Source of the DNA: JADLGF01 sp020849415 | GTDB lineage: Bacteria > Chloroflexota > Chloroflexia > Thermomicrobiales > UBA6265 | NCBI GenBank assembly: GCA_033812595.1 | Contig: JAPXTJ010000001.1 | Span: 1-64,000, forward strand | Length of the DNA: 64,000 bases | Direction: 5' to 3' | Part shown: positions 52,369 to 61,808 of the stretch, piece after piece | Position numbering within the stretch: the first letter of the stretch is position 1 | How the letters are laid out: every line of letters starts with the position of its first letter | Program-made: the position numbers and the translations under genes | Notes under the pieces: generated by a model | Seen by the model: the letters and a program-made list of their open reading frames with translations, nothing else | What the model was told of the DNA's origin: nothing | The model's database searches: none

Positions 52369-53508
52369 CTACAGGCGGTGGAGGAGGGCGGCGAGGAGTT
52401 CGGAGCGGGTGATAAGGGAGTCGATTTCGATCTTCTCGTTCCGGGCGTGGGCGCCTTCGCCGAGCGCACCGAGGCCATCCAGCGTCGGCACGCCGAGGGC
52501 GCTGGTGAGATTGGCATCGCTGGCGCCGCCGACCCGGCCGTGCTTCAGCGTTTGGCCGAGTTCCTCCGCGATCGCGGTCGCCTGATCGAGCAGCGCAGCC
52601 GACGCCGGGGTGAGTTCCATCGGCGGACGGTGAAAGCTCCCCTCGATTTCAATGCTCGCTTCCGGATGTTGCGGAGAGATCGCGCGCAATGCCGATTCGA
52701 CGCGGTCCGCTTCGGCGATCGTCCAGGCTCGGACATCGAGCTCACACTCGGCAAACGCCGCCACCGTGTTCCGGCTGGTGCCTCCGGAGATCAGCCCCGG
52801 GTTGACCGTCGTTTCCAACGTCTTGTCACCAAGATCGGCGATCGCCGGCAGGTGTCGCGCCAGTTCGACGATCGCGTTCACACCCTTTTCCGGCTCGAGA
52901 CCGGCGTGCGCCGCCCGCCCGTGCGCCCGGACAACGAAGCGTCCAACTCCCTTGCGGGCCGATTTCAGCGCGCCGCCCGCCAACGGCGGTTCGAGCACCA
53001 ACACGTGATTGCTCGCCAGCGCTTCCGCCTCGATCGCGCGCCGCGACTCCGGACTGCCGACTTCCTCGTCCGAGGTGATCATCACCGTCACGGGTCGTTT
53101 CGGCGTCAGGCCCGTCCTTGAGAGCGCCAGCAGCGCTTCCTCGACGATCACCAGGCTCGCTTTCATGTCGTACGCGCCCGGTCCGGCCAGGTGGGTGTCA
53201 TCGACCGTTACCGGCCGCGCCGCCAGCGTGCCGACCGGCCAAACCGTGTCGTAGTGCAGGAGCACCAGCACCGGTTTCTCCGCTGGATCGGCAACTTCGG
53301 TCCAGCGCGCGGTGACGACATCGCCGAACGGGGGCAGGGGAGTGCGAGTCACCGCCGCACCGTACCCGGCCAGTCGCTCTTCCAGCAGCCCGGCGAGGGC
53401 GTTGCCGAGTTCGCGATCCCGGCTCGGCGTTTCGAGTTCGATGTAGCGCCGCAGGGCATCGACCATCCGCCCGCGCCGCGATTCCAGGTGAGCTCGCAAC
53501 GATTGCAT
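52369..53508 (-). CDS. M20 family metallopeptidase (possible N-succinyl-amino-acid desuccinylase)
   Basis: The 379-residue dizinc hydrolase has LLHYDTVWP (His-x-Asp), GPGAYDMKA (Asp ligand), ITSDEEVGS (catalytic Glu-Glu), a dimerisation domain around RAAHAGLEPEKGVNAIVE, and a final GEGAHARNEKI (His ligand). It is closest in style to glutamate carboxypeptidase/ArgE-like proteins. It is the last gene of a three-gene operon after the racemase/OSBS-like and GNAT genes; its start lies two bases after the racemase stop. By analogy with the N-succinylamino-acid racemase pathway it may release the L-amino acid from its N-succinyl form. Confidence 0.9.
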   Translation of the reverse strand: MQSLRAHLESRRGRMVDALRRYIELETPSRDRELGNALAGLLEERLAGYGAAVTRTPLPPFGDVVTARWTEVADPAEKPVLVLLHYDTVWPVGTLAARPVTVDDTHLAGPGAYDMKASLVIVEEALLALSRTGLTPKRPVTVMITSDEEVGSPESRRAIEAEALASNHVLVLEPPLAGGALKSARKGVGRFVVRAHGRAAHAGLEPEKGVNAIVELARHLPAIADLGDKTLETTVNPGLISGGTSRNTVAAFAECELDVRAWTIAEADRVESALRAISPQHPEASIEIEGSFHRPPMELTPASAALLDQATAIAEELGQTLKHGRVGGASDANLTSALGVPTLDGLGALGEGAHARNEKIEIDSLITRSELLAALLHRL

Positions 53509-53510
53509 GA

Positions 53511-54623
53511 CTATCGTTCCGCGGTCAACGCGGCGAAGCGCTCGGTCGCCGCCTCGATCCGGGCTTCGTTCGGAGTCCAGCCGAGACCCGGCGCGGTCGG
53601 CGCCGCGATCGCGCCGCTAGTCGCGCGAATCGGCGGATCGACGATGTCCTCGACGTAGTATTTGTCGGAGCCGCTGACATCGCCCGGGAATGAAAAGCCG
53701 GGCAGGGTGCAGAGGGCGACATTCGCCGCCCGGCCGACCCCCATCTCGTGCATGCCGCCGGCCCAAACCGGCACGCCCCGCTCGCGACAGACATCGTGCA
53801 CCTTGATCGCTTCGCTCAACCCGCCGACCCGGCTGACCTTGATGTTGATCACCCGGCCACTGCCGAGGTCGAGCGCCTTGCGTGCGTCCTCGGCGGTGAT
53901 GATGCTCTCATCGAGGCAGATCGGCGTTTCGAGTTCTACCTGCAGGCGGGCGTGATCGATGATGTCGTCATGGGCGAGCGGTTGCTCAATCATCGTCAGG
54001 CCGAACTGATCGAGTTCCTTCAAAACCGGAATGTCGCTCAGCCGGTAGGCGCTGTTGGCATCGGCCATCAACGCCAGATCGGGGTAGCGTTCGCGCACCT
54101 GCGCGATTAGCGCCACGTCCTTACCCGGACCGATCTTCAGCTTCACCCGACGGTAGCCTTCACCGACGTACTGATCGATCTGATCGAACGTGCGCTGAAT
54201 GTCAGCCTCGATGCCGAGGCTGACGCCGGAGAGTATCTCGTCCCGCGTCCCACCGAGCAGGGCGTGCAGTGGCTTGCCCTCCGCCTGGGCGAGCAGGTCC
54301 CACGCCACCATTTCGAGCCCAGCCTTGGCGAAGTTGTTGCGCTTCACCTTCGCATACGGCGCCTTGAACTCGGCGATCGTGGACCACTCCCGGCCGATCA
54401 CCGCCGGCCCCAGAAAGCGCTCGAGCAGGTGCCAGCAGGTTTCGTACGTTTCCTCGCAGTAGAAGGGATCGGCCGGACTCGCCGCCTCACCCCAGCCGAC
54501 AAGGCCATCCGCGTACGCCTTGATCAGGATGTGCGTCTGGGAGTTCTTCTGGCTCGAACTGGTCGCGAACGAGCGGATCATCGGCAGTTTTACGATGCGC
54601 AGGTCTATCCGCTCGATCTTCAC
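53511..54623 (-). CDS. N-succinylamino acid racemase / o-succinylbenzoate synthase family protein
   Basis: The 370-residue enolase-superfamily protein has the catalytic Lys of KLK (161-163), metal ligands Asp188 (DAN), Glu213 (IEQPL) and Asp238 (LDES), and the second catalytic Lys262 (IKVSRVGG). These positions match the NSAR/OSBS branch. No menaquinone genes adjoin it, while GNAT and M20 genes do, favouring the amino-acid racemase activity over MenC activity. ATG start. It is the middle gene of the operon. Confidence 0.87.
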   Translation of the reverse strand: MKIERIDLRIVKLPMIRSFATSSSQKNSQTHILIKAYADGLVGWGEAASPADPFYCEETYETCWHLLERFLGPAVIGREWSTIAEFKAPYAKVKRNNFAKAGLEMVAWDLLAQAEGKPLHALLGGTRDEILSGVSLGIEADIQRTFDQIDQYVGEGYRRVKLKIGPGKDVALIAQVRERYPDLALMADANSAYRLSDIPVLKELDQFGLTMIEQPLAHDDIIDHARLQVELETPICLDESIITAEDARKALDLGSGRVINIKVSRVGGLSEAIKVHDVCRERGVPVWAGGMHEMGVGRAANVALCTLPGFSFPGDVSGSDKYYVEDIVDPPIRATSGAIAAPTAPGLGWTPNEARIEAATERFAALTAER

Positions 54624-54641
54624 GCGTTGTCCCTCACCAGT

Positions 54642-55913
54642 TCAGGAGACCGCGGCCGGTCTCGCCCGCGTTCGTATCGCTTCGGCGGAGCGCGCCACGA
54701 CATCGCCGGTCCGCTCCGCGACCAGGAAGGCCCGATCGCCAACCCGGGCCACCGAGGTGATCATATACCGATCCTCGGCGGCGCCGAGCAGCGCCAGCAG
54801 AATGCGGTCGGTCGTTTGCCGCCAGAACCAGGCCTGCTCGTAATCGAGGCTCTGGAGCGCGGTCCAGTCGTTCGGAATTTCGATCGCGCAGGCGGCGCCG
54901 TTGAGCGCGGCCGGGTCCTCGATCTGCTCAGAGCCGGCGCTGAGTCGCACGATGTCGGGACGCGCACCGAGATCGAGCAGGCGCTCCGATCGACTGCCGT
55001 TCACAACGCGATCGCTGTCGATCAGCCAGGTCATGGAGAGCCGGGAGGCCGGCACCTGATTGAGTTCGTTCTGGAACGAGTACCAGTTCGGGTGAAATTC
55101 GAAGCAGACCGCCCCGAGCGACGCCACGTTGAGAATGGCGTTCGGCATCTGGAGGGGATCGACCGTCCAGCTGACGATATCGACATCCAGGCGTCGCGCC
55201 AGTTCCGCCTGGGCTCGTTTCAAGCGTGAGCCGACCCCCTGCCCCCGAATCTCGGGATCGGCGCCAAGCACCTGCGATTCGAGGCGAAGATCGGTCCGGA
55301 AGGCATCGTGCCAGCCGTCAGGCAACCGGGAACCTTCGAAGCGGATGAAGCCGAACAGGAATCCGGCGACCTGTTCCTGCCAACGGGCGATCAACGAGGC
55401 GCCGGCGCCGAAACCGGTGGCGTGGATATCGCTGGGGTAGAGGAGATCGCTGCCGCTGCCCCAGATACGTCCCTGAAGTCGGCGCAATCGCTCCGCCTCA
55501 GCGACATTTGGCCGCCCGATTTCGACCTCACCCGGAATCATCGTGCAGCCCAGCATATCGAGCGGACCGCTCGGATCGAAAACGACGAAGTCGGCGGTTG
55601 GCATCAGCGCGCCGGCCAGAAGACCAGCGTCATGCTCACTGACAAGATCGCCGCCGGGCACCCGGTGCAGGCGCAGCGTGTAGACCTTCCGACCCGCATC
55701 GATGCCGCGTGGAAAGAGAAATCCGTAGCCGTTCACAGCCTGACCGTCGAAGTACTCGATCAGCCCGCCGCCGATTTCCGGGAAGGTCGATTTCAGGAAG
55801 TGAGGCGGGAAGAGGGCGGGGTTGTCCGGCGCGCCGAGGGCAGAGCGGATCGCATCGACCTCATCGGCCCAAAGCGTGGAATGCGTATCGTGCAATCGGG
55901 CCAGCGTCGCCAT
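54642..55913 (-). CDS. GNAT family acyltransferase (COG3375-like), with duplicated domain
   Basis: The ~423-residue protein has a GNAT core in the middle: SQVLGADPEIRGQGVGSRLKRAQAEL (acetyl/acyl-CoA pyrophosphate loop), then IVSWTVDPLQMPNAILNVASLGAVCFEF and WLIDSDRV. This pattern is characteristic of COG3375 proteins. In Geobacillus a GNAT encoded with NSAR and an M20 enzyme succinylates D-amino acids. The first ~170 and last ~120 residues are additional regions of unknown function. Start ATG 55913 follows ggtggaga; an upstream GTG at 55934 is possible. Confidence 0.8.
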   Translation of the reverse strand: MATLARLHDTHSTLWADEVDAIRSALGAPDNPALFPPHFLKSTFPEIGGGLIEYFDGQAVNGYGFLFPRGIDAGRKVYTLRLHRVPGGDLVSEHDAGLLAGALMPTADFVVFDPSGPLDMLGCTMIPGEVEIGRPNVAEAERLRRLQGRIWGSGSDLLYPSDIHATGFGAGASLIARWQEQVAGFLFGFIRFEGSRLPDGWHDAFRTDLRLESQVLGADPEIRGQGVGSRLKRAQAELARRLDVDIVSWTVDPLQMPNAILNVASLGAVCFEFHPNWYSFQNELNQVPASRLSMTWLIDSDRVVNGSRSERLLDLGARPDIVRLSAGSEQIEDPAALNGAACAIEIPNDWTALQSLDYEQAWFWRQTTDRILLALLGAAEDRYMITSVARVGDRAFLVAERTGDVVARSAEAIRTRARPAAVS

Positions 55914-56113
55914 TCTCCACCCCACGGGCGGCACCGGGTATGGATCGGCGCCACCAGCTGAAATCAGCGTTGGTGGCGATTATCCGGGAGGGCGATCCGG
56001 GTTTCGTGGGACGAAGGCGACCAATTTGTACTGGGAGCACAACGAATCTTGAATCGGTTCGTGGGTATACCCGAACGGACGGCGGTATCCGCCATTCCGG
56101 CGAGCGAATGCGT

Positions 56114-56488
56114 TTAACTCAAGCGGCGTTCCGCGAACGAAATGCAGTTGTTGTCCTGATCGAGGACCGAGAAATCACGCTCACCCCACGGCTGCTCGGC
56201 AAGCGGACCGTTCGGATGGACGACGCCGCTGCCCTGCATTTCAACGTAGAGGTCCTCGATATCCGAAACCACGATGCGGCACGAGGCCGAGCCAGCCAGA
56301 AAGGGTTCGGCGCCCGGTGTAAGAGGATCGTTTGCGGCCCAGAGATGGATGCGAACCTGATCGCGGATCAGGACCGCGAAGCCCGCGTCGGCGTGAACCA
56401 GCTCGAAGCCGAAACGCTTTTTGTAGAAGTCGGTCGCCGCGGCGATCTCCCGGACCGGCAACGCGGGAATAGAGCTTATGAGGGTCAA
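56114..56488 (-). CDS. VOC family protein (bleomycin resistance type)
   Basis: The 124-residue protein has SSIPALPVREIAAATDFYKKRFGFELVHADAG and ends DFSVLDQDNNCISFAER, the pattern of bleomycin resistance-like VOC proteins. TTG 56488 is chosen because acggagg lies nine bases upstream; a GTG two codons earlier is also possible. No antibiotic ligand can be inferred. Confidence 0.8.
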   Translation of the reverse strand: MTLISSIPALPVREIAAATDFYKKRFGFELVHADAGFAVLIRDQVRIHLWAANDPLTPGAEPFLAGSASCRIVVSDIEDLYVEMQGSGVVHPNGPLAEQPWGERDFSVLDQDNNCISFAERRLS

Positions 56489-56678
56489 GTACACGATCCT
56501 CCGTGTTGGCGCTGAGCGTACAGCGCGCCGCCCAGAATCGCTTCTGTAAACACGATACACCACCCCGGCAAACCCGAATTCAGCGCCACGCTACCCTTTG
56601 GCCCCGTTCCGCGTTCCCTTTCTTAAGCGTCTCCCGGCTGGGAGGGCGCCGACGAATCACTGGGATCGGATCTCCACG

Positions 56679-58745
56679 ATGGGACATCGGGAAAAACTCG
56701 CAGGTGCAGGGGCCGCATTCGCATTGGTGATCGGCTACATCCTGGTCCGCTGTCTCGATATCGGGCTGTTCGTCACCACCGATGAACCCTTCTGGCTCGG
56801 CCGATCCGCCAACTTTTTTCGGGCCATGCGGCAGGGCGACTACCAATACACCTTTCAGATGGCGCATCCCGGCGTCACGACCATGTGGGCCGGCGCGGCC
56901 AGTTTTCTCTGGTCGTTCCCGGAATACGCCGACCGGGTGACGCAGAACCTCACCTTCGTCTACGGCATCGACGGGGTGCTCCGCGATCTCGGGCAGGATC
57001 CGATGGAGATGCTGATCCGGGCCCGTTTCGCCAAGATCGTGGTCTCCAGCCTGGCTTTTGCCGCCTCACTCTTCTACCTGAACCGGCTCTTCGGCCGGGC
57101 CGTGATGGTTCTGACTGGTGCCCTGATCGCGCTCGATCCGTTCGTTTCCGGGCTCGATTCGCTCCTCCATGTCGATGGGCTTTTCGCGATCTTCGCGTTC
57201 GCGGCCATTCTGGCGCTGGCGGACGCGGCGCGAGCGAATCGCCACGCGATCGCGCCCTGGATCGTTGCCGGTGTGCTGGCGTTCGCCTGGATGGCTCGCG
57301 CCACCGGACTCGTCCTCATGCTCGGAGCGGCGGTCGCTTCGATCGCGCCGCTCTTTCACCGGCGCAATCGAATCGGCCCGCTATCGCTGCGCCACCGGCT
57401 CGAATCCCCGGCCTTTTCGCTGGTTCTCTGGTTGATCGGGGGAATCGCGGCCTCGTTCCTGCTCCTGCCGGCGCTCTGGGTCGATCCCTTCGGCACCTTC
57501 GATGCCATCTGGGATTGGAGCACCCAGGCGGCGAACGAGGGACACGAGCGGCCGATCTTCTTCCGGGGCGAGGTGATCAGCGGCGATCCGGGTTGGCTCT
57601 TCTACCCGGTGACGCTGATCTGGCGCCTGACCCCGATCGTGCTGTTCGGCGCGCTGGCGTTACTCATCCTCGCCATTCCACGCACGACGCGCCGGCTGAT
57701 TCCGGACGCGCACCGGCGTTCGCTGCTGCTCATAGCCGGCTTCGGCGTCGCGTACCTGATGGCGATGTCATTCGGAGCGAAGAAATTCGATCGCTACATC
57801 CTGCCGGTTTACCCCATCGTTATGCTGATGGCGGGGTACGGATCAGTGCTGTTGGCACGAGCCGTAGCCTGCCGCCGACCTAATCTCCGCCGGTTTGCGC
57901 TGCCCGCGGTCACGGCGGCGGTACTGCTGGGGCAAACGGTTTCGCTCTTTGCCGCCACGCCATATCGTCTCGACTATTTCTCGCCGTTGCTCGGTGGTCT
58001 GGACCGGGCTCAATCTCACATTCAGGTCGGGTGGGGAGAGGGCGCGCAGGAGGCGGTCGACTTCATCGTGCAGGACGCGGACGGCGCGGACGTTTTGGTG
58101 CAGGTTTCGTCCGTCTGGCCGGTGTTCTCGTATCTCGCACCAACATCGATTCGTTTCGAGCGGTTCGGATTGGGCACGCCCGCCGGTTGGTACGAGACCG
58201 ACTACGTCGTGAGCGGCATTCAGGAGTGGCAGCGTGACCTCTCGCCCTCCTACCGGACCATGCGTGAAAACGGCTTCGAACCGGTTCACGTGGTGGAGGT
58301 GCACGGCGTGCCGTTCTTCATGGTCTACGCGCCCCGTCAGCTGCCACTGCCAGCCGGACTGATCGACGCAAGCAGTTGCGACGCCAGCTTCGGCGGTGGC
58401 TTGCGGCTCGTGCAAGTGATCGGGCGGGAGGGGAGTGTCGATTTCTACTTCCTGACAACGGGAGAACTACCGGAGAATCTCGAAATCTCGATCGCGCTTC
58501 AGCAGGAGGTCGATTCGACGCCGCGGTCCGCCTGGTCGGCGTGGCAGCCGGCCGGGATCGGCTACGTGTCGCGGGTCAGCGTGCCCGATCCACGGTCGGG
58601 CGAGAGCCCCGAGCTCTCGAACTACGAGTTGCTGATTCAGGTGCGGAATGTCGCCAGTGGTGAATTGCTGCCGGTCGACTCCACTACACTTGGGTCCGAT
58701 GGTGTGACGGCAAGCACCAACTCCGAATGCTTCTACCAGCCATGA
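56679..58745 (+). CDS. Membrane glycosyltransferase, PMT/ArnT (GT39/GT83-like) family
   Basis: The 688-residue protein has about eleven to twelve transmembrane helices. The first outer loop holds TTDEPFWLGRSANFFRAM, with the Asp-Glu catalytic pair expected of polyprenol-phosphate sugar transferases. The next loop has YTFQMAHPGVTTMW, typical of the same class. A C-terminal extracytoplasmic beta domain of about 180 residues (from about 500) ends CFYQP. It probably transfers a sugar from a lipid carrier to an envelope protein or lipid. ATG 56679 lies after a weak ribosome site. An ECF sigma gene follows after 79 bases. Confidence 0.82.
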   Translation: MGHREKLAGAGAAFALVIGYILVRCLDIGLFVTTDEPFWLGRSANFFRAMRQGDYQYTFQMAHPGVTTMWAGAASFLWSFPEYADRVTQNLTFVYGIDGVLRDLGQDPMEMLIRARFAKIVVSSLAFAASLFYLNRLFGRAVMVLTGALIALDPFVSGLDSLLHVDGLFAIFAFAAILALADAARANRHAIAPWIVAGVLAFAWMARATGLVLMLGAAVASIAPLFHRRNRIGPLSLRHRLESPAFSLVLWLIGGIAASFLLLPALWVDPFGTFDAIWDWSTQAANEGHERPIFFRGEVISGDPGWLFYPVTLIWRLTPIVLFGALALLILAIPRTTRRLIPDAHRRSLLLIAGFGVAYLMAMSFGAKKFDRYILPVYPIVMLMAGYGSVLLARAVACRRPNLRRFALPAVTAAVLLGQTVSLFAATPYRLDYFSPLLGGLDRAQSHIQVGWGEGAQEAVDFIVQDADGADVLVQVSSVWPVFSYLAPTSIRFERFGLGTPAGWYETDYVVSGIQEWQRDLSPSYRTMRENGFEPVHVVEVHGVPFFMVYAPRQLPLPAGLIDASSCDASFGGGLRLVQVIGREGSVDFYFLTTGELPENLEISIALQQEVDSTPRSAWSAWQPAGIGYVSRVSVPDPRSGESPELSNYELLIQVRNVASGELLPVDSTTLGSDGVTASTNSECFYQP

Positions 58746-58824
58746 AACGGGCAGATGCCGGGAACGGCCGGCAATTTCCGGAGTGGGGGAGCGGCGCCCG
58801 GCGGTTCGGCCCCTTGGAGCAGCG

Positions 58825-59415
58825 TTGGATCGAGATTCCCGCCACGACAGGAGCGACGATGATGTCGTGCGCCGCGCGCTCCGCAACCGGGCCGATTTCG
58901 CGCCGCTCTACGAGCGACACGCCGCCGCGATCTACGGCTACTGCTACAACCACACCCGCGACCCGGAACTGGCCAACGATCTCGCGGCCCAGATCTTCCT
59001 CCGCGCCATTGAACGGTTGGGGCAGTACCAGCCACGCGCTCACGCCAGTTTCCGCAGCTGGCTCTTCGCGATTGCACGAAATATCGTCATCGATCACTGG
59101 CGGCGATTCAGACCGACCTGGCCGATTGAACCCTGGCAAATCGCCGCGATTGCGGATGAGCCCGGTCCGGAGGAGATCACGCTCCACCGGGCGCGGATGG
59201 CGGATCTGCTCGATGCCCTCGATCAGCTGCCTGAACGACAGCGGACGATCGTGGAATTCCGGTTAGCCGGCATGACGACCCCTGAGATCGCGAGCGCGCT
59301 CGGCCTGACCGAATCGGCGGTGAAATCGGCCCAAACCCGGGCATACCGGCACCTGCGCGAACTCCTCGGAGTTCAAAACGAGAGCGACTATGGACGACTT
59401 CCCGCGGCCGATTAA
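58825..59415 (+). CDS. ECF subfamily RNA polymerase sigma factor (module 2)
   Basis: The ~196-residue protein has region 2 (FAPLYERHAAAIYGYCYNHTRDPELANDLAAQIFLRAIERLGQY, FRSWLFAIARNIVIDHWRR) and region 4 (LPERQRTIVEFRLAGMTTPEIASALGLTESAVKSAQTRAYRHLRELL). TTG 58825 after ggag is the preferred start; GTG 58783 is the longer alternative. The end overlaps the next gene by 26 bases, so the pair is translationally coupled. Confidence 0.88.
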   Translation: MDRDSRHDRSDDDVVRRALRNRADFAPLYERHAAAIYGYCYNHTRDPELANDLAAQIFLRAIERLGQYQPRAHASFRSWLFAIARNIVIDHWRRFRPTWPIEPWQIAAIADEPGPEEITLHRARMADLLDALDQLPERQRTIVEFRLAGMTTPEIASALGLTESAVKSAQTRAYRHLRELLGVQNESDYGRLPAAD

Positions 59416-60517
59416 CCCGAACGATCCGACGCCGGACAGCGATTTCGCCGATCGTTTCGATCGAGCGTTTCATCAAGCGGCGGCTGAAGATCCGGGCGCC
59501 GGCGCACTCGATCCCAACCTGTGGGCGCGCATCCAGGCCGAAGCCGGCATCGATCAGACCACCTCGGCGAATGCATCAGCGGGCGCGCCAAAGGCCGGTC
59601 CGACCTCCGTCGACACCGCCGGAACGCTCCACGGTCGAGGTCGTTACACCGCACCAGCAGCGTGGTGGCGGTGGGGGTTGGCCGTAGTGCTGCTGACGGC
59701 GCTCGCCAGCACACTTGTGCTTTCCCTCGACAATGACGAACCGAACCGCAATCCGACCAGTGGGGTAGTGAGCGCCCCGCTGGTGATGTCTCCAATTGCG
59801 GAGCTGTCCGATACCTGTGATGTGGAGCCACTCACCGTCGCCGAAGTTCTGGAGATCGTCACGAGTGTTCCACCGCCAGGTGGTGAACCGTACCCTCACA
59901 CGGACACTTGGTTGCCGGACACGAATGGCGCCGCTGAGTTTGCATCCGGCACGCGGAGCGTCGTCACGCCAGACATCACTATGTACCGGGCAATTCAACA
60001 CGCCGTCGATAGGTATCTCGTCTGTCAGGAGACCGGCACCAACTTCCAGGTTTGGGCGCTTGAATCGGCGCCCGAGGTGCAGCGTCAGGTCACCCAGGTG
60101 CTGCTCTATGAAAATGGCGACGCATTCGGTCCGGAAATCGACGAAGCGATGCTCATCGCCGAAATCGAGCGACTCGGACCCCAACTGCGTCGGGAAACCT
60201 GGCACGAGGGCATCGGCGGCACCTACCTGACCCTTGTGATCGAGGATGAAGATAAGCAGCTTCGCGCCAATCAGGTCCCCGAGGCCGCTTTCATTACGAC
60301 AGACGGCAACGTGGCCGGCGACACCTACGCCTGGATCGGACTCGAGCTTCAGTCGAAGGCGGACGGAGTAGTCATCATTCGCCATGGCGCCGGCACTGAA
60401 CCGCACGAAAGCAACACACCGCGCGAGCAGGATTTGCCGGTTGTCGGCACCCTGATTCTTCGTTTTGACGACTCAGCCAACGCCTGGAAGGTGGAGTGGT
60501 TCATTCCGTCCATCTAA
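59390..60517 (+). CDS. Probable membrane anti-sigma factor or sigma-linked sensor
   Basis: The 375-residue protein has a ~95-residue cytoplasmic N-terminus, one transmembrane helix (about 95-113, WGLAVVLLTALASTLVLSL), and an extracytoplasmic domain with Cys pairs but no family that I recognise. Its start lies inside the 3' end of the sigma gene. By layout it is the anti-sigma or signal-sensing partner. No zinc-binding anti-sigma motif was seen. Confidence 0.68.
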   Translation: MDDFPRPINPNDPTPDSDFADRFDRAFHQAAAEDPGAGALDPNLWARIQAEAGIDQTTSANASAGAPKAGPTSVDTAGTLHGRGRYTAPAAWWRWGLAVVLLTALASTLVLSLDNDEPNRNPTSGVVSAPLVMSPIAELSDTCDVEPLTVAEVLEIVTSVPPPGGEPYPHTDTWLPDTNGAAEFASGTRSVVTPDITMYRAIQHAVDRYLVCQETGTNFQVWALESAPEVQRQVTQVLLYENGDAFGPEIDEAMLIAEIERLGPQLRRETWHEGIGGTYLTLVIEDEDKQLRANQVPEAAFITTDGNVAGDTYAWIGLELQSKADGVVIIRHGAGTEPHESNTPREQDLPVVGTLILRFDDSANAWKVEWFIPSI

Positions 60518-60699
60518 GCTAGATTCTACTCTTGACCATCGAACATAAATCTGTGCCAACGGGACTGAAGCATAGGTGTGCGCAAACGCACAGCGAACCG
60601 ATGCTACCCGACACATCGACCGGGCGAAAAGCGGCGTAGCTTCAACTTACCCCGGACGTTCCAGGGATGGAAGTCGCAACCCGAGCCAAGGAGCATGGA

Positions 60700-61266
60700 A
60701 TGACGTCGACAGAGAACACCAAGACCTGGGTTTATTCCGCGATGCCAATCACGGCGGCGGTCAACGAGGTGCAGCTGGCCCTCTCCAGACTCAAGAACGA
60801 TTCTCAGATACAGAATGCCGGCATCCAATTCTCCAAAGCTGTCCTGACCTTCGTCGTCTCCAACTCGTTCGAGGCGGAGGCCGAAGTCGGCATAAAGGTC
60901 GTTACCGCGGGTGGCTCGATCGGCCGACAGAGTACAAGCACCATCGTCGCAACACTCGAAGAACCTGGCTTGGAGGCGGTCGAGCTCACAGAACGCGAGT
61001 ACACAAACGAATCGATTCAAGAGTTGGTTCGCCAACTCGCAGCCATTGTCCTGCTAGGTGGCGACAAGCCATACCCGCTGGCCTTCAGCGAAGGCAGCGT
61101 AGAGCTTGAACTCATAGTGACTGCGGAGGGCCACCTGAAAGTGGCTACCGAGGGCCTTGTTGTCACGGTGCTTCGGGCGCTCGGACTCTTCAATCTGTCC
61201 GTACAAATGTCCGTGGAATTGCTCAAGACGTCCAGCATTAAACTGCACTACACCCGGGCCACCTAG
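60700..61266 (+). CDS. Trypco2-like domain protein (conflict-system-type)
   Basis: The 188-residue protein looks like a Trypco2 (trypsin-co-occurring) domain: a short helix (ITAAVNEVQLALSRLKND), then VLTFVVSNSFEAEAEVGIKVVTAGGSIGRQSTSTIVATLE. The second half (PLAFSEGSVELELIVTAEG, VSVQMSVELL-like) repeats a similar strand-rich pattern, suggesting two related domains. Trypco2 domains are known next to NTPase- or peptidase-based conflict genes, but none adjoins here. The gene is less G+C-rich than its neighbours. Start ATG 60700 follows aaggag. The assignment is by pattern and not certain. Confidence 0.5.
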   Translation: MTSTENTKTWVYSAMPITAAVNEVQLALSRLKNDSQIQNAGIQFSKAVLTFVVSNSFEAEAEVGIKVVTAGGSIGRQSTSTIVATLEEPGLEAVELTEREYTNESIQELVRQLAAIVLLGGDKPYPLAFSEGSVELELIVTAEGHLKVATEGLVVTVLRALGLFNLSVQMSVELLKTSSIKLHYTRAT

Positions 61267-61283
61267 CACCACTCCGGAGGCCG

Positions 61284-61319
61284 GCCAAGGGCGACAGAGC
61301 TCTGGGAGTCGCCCTTGGC
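61284..61319. terminator. Hairpin after the Trypco2-like gene
   Basis: gccaagggcgac (61284-61295) and gtcgcccttggc (61308-61319) form a perfect 12-bp stem 17 bases past the stop. No T tract follows on the plus strand, so it is a possible but unproven terminator. Confidence 0.45.
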
Positions 61320-61430
61320 TGGGCCACACTGTAGGCAAAGAACTGACGTAGTTTGGTCTTTGCGGATAAGTGCAGTTGTGCGCAAAGCGTGCAGCGGAGA
61401 ACAATGGCCTCAGTGACCCGAAAAGCCGAT

Positions 61431-61808
61431 TCAGGCCGATTCCATGCGGAATTCCGGACGACCGAACGGCGAGCCGCTCTCGGGCGGACCGTACGCGTTG
61501 ACGCCGTAGACGCCGGGTGCGGTGCCAAGCCAGGCCAATAGAACGATCCAACCGAGCGGCACGAGGACGAGTAACAGCCAGAGTCCGCTGCGGCCGAGAT
61601 CGTGCATCCGTTTGACGCTCGCCGCGAACAACACCCAGAGACTGATCGGCGTGACCATGATCGCCATCAGCACGCCTTCCTGCACACCGAGTGTCACCGA
61701 GCCGACCAGAAACGCCAGCCACGGCAACGCCACCACGTTGGCTACAAGCGCCCACCACGCGCCACGACCGATCCGCCCGGAGGCTGTAACAATATTCCAG
61801 ATGCTCAT
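61431..61808 (-). CDS. DUF805 membrane protein (second of pair)
   Basis: The 125-residue protein has the DUF805 pattern: SGRIGRGAWW, three or four helices, VKRMHDLGRSGLWLLLVLVPL and a final GVNAYGPPESGSPFG. The final motif is shared with the upstream paralogue. Function is unknown. It overlaps the upstream gene by one base (tgATG). Confidence 0.85.
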   Translation of the reverse strand: MSIWNIVTASGRIGRGAWWALVANVVALPWLAFLVGSVTLGVQEGVLMAIMVTPISLWVLFAASVKRMHDLGRSGLWLLLVLVPLGWIVLLAWLGTAPGVYGVNAYGPPESGSPFGRPEFRMESA

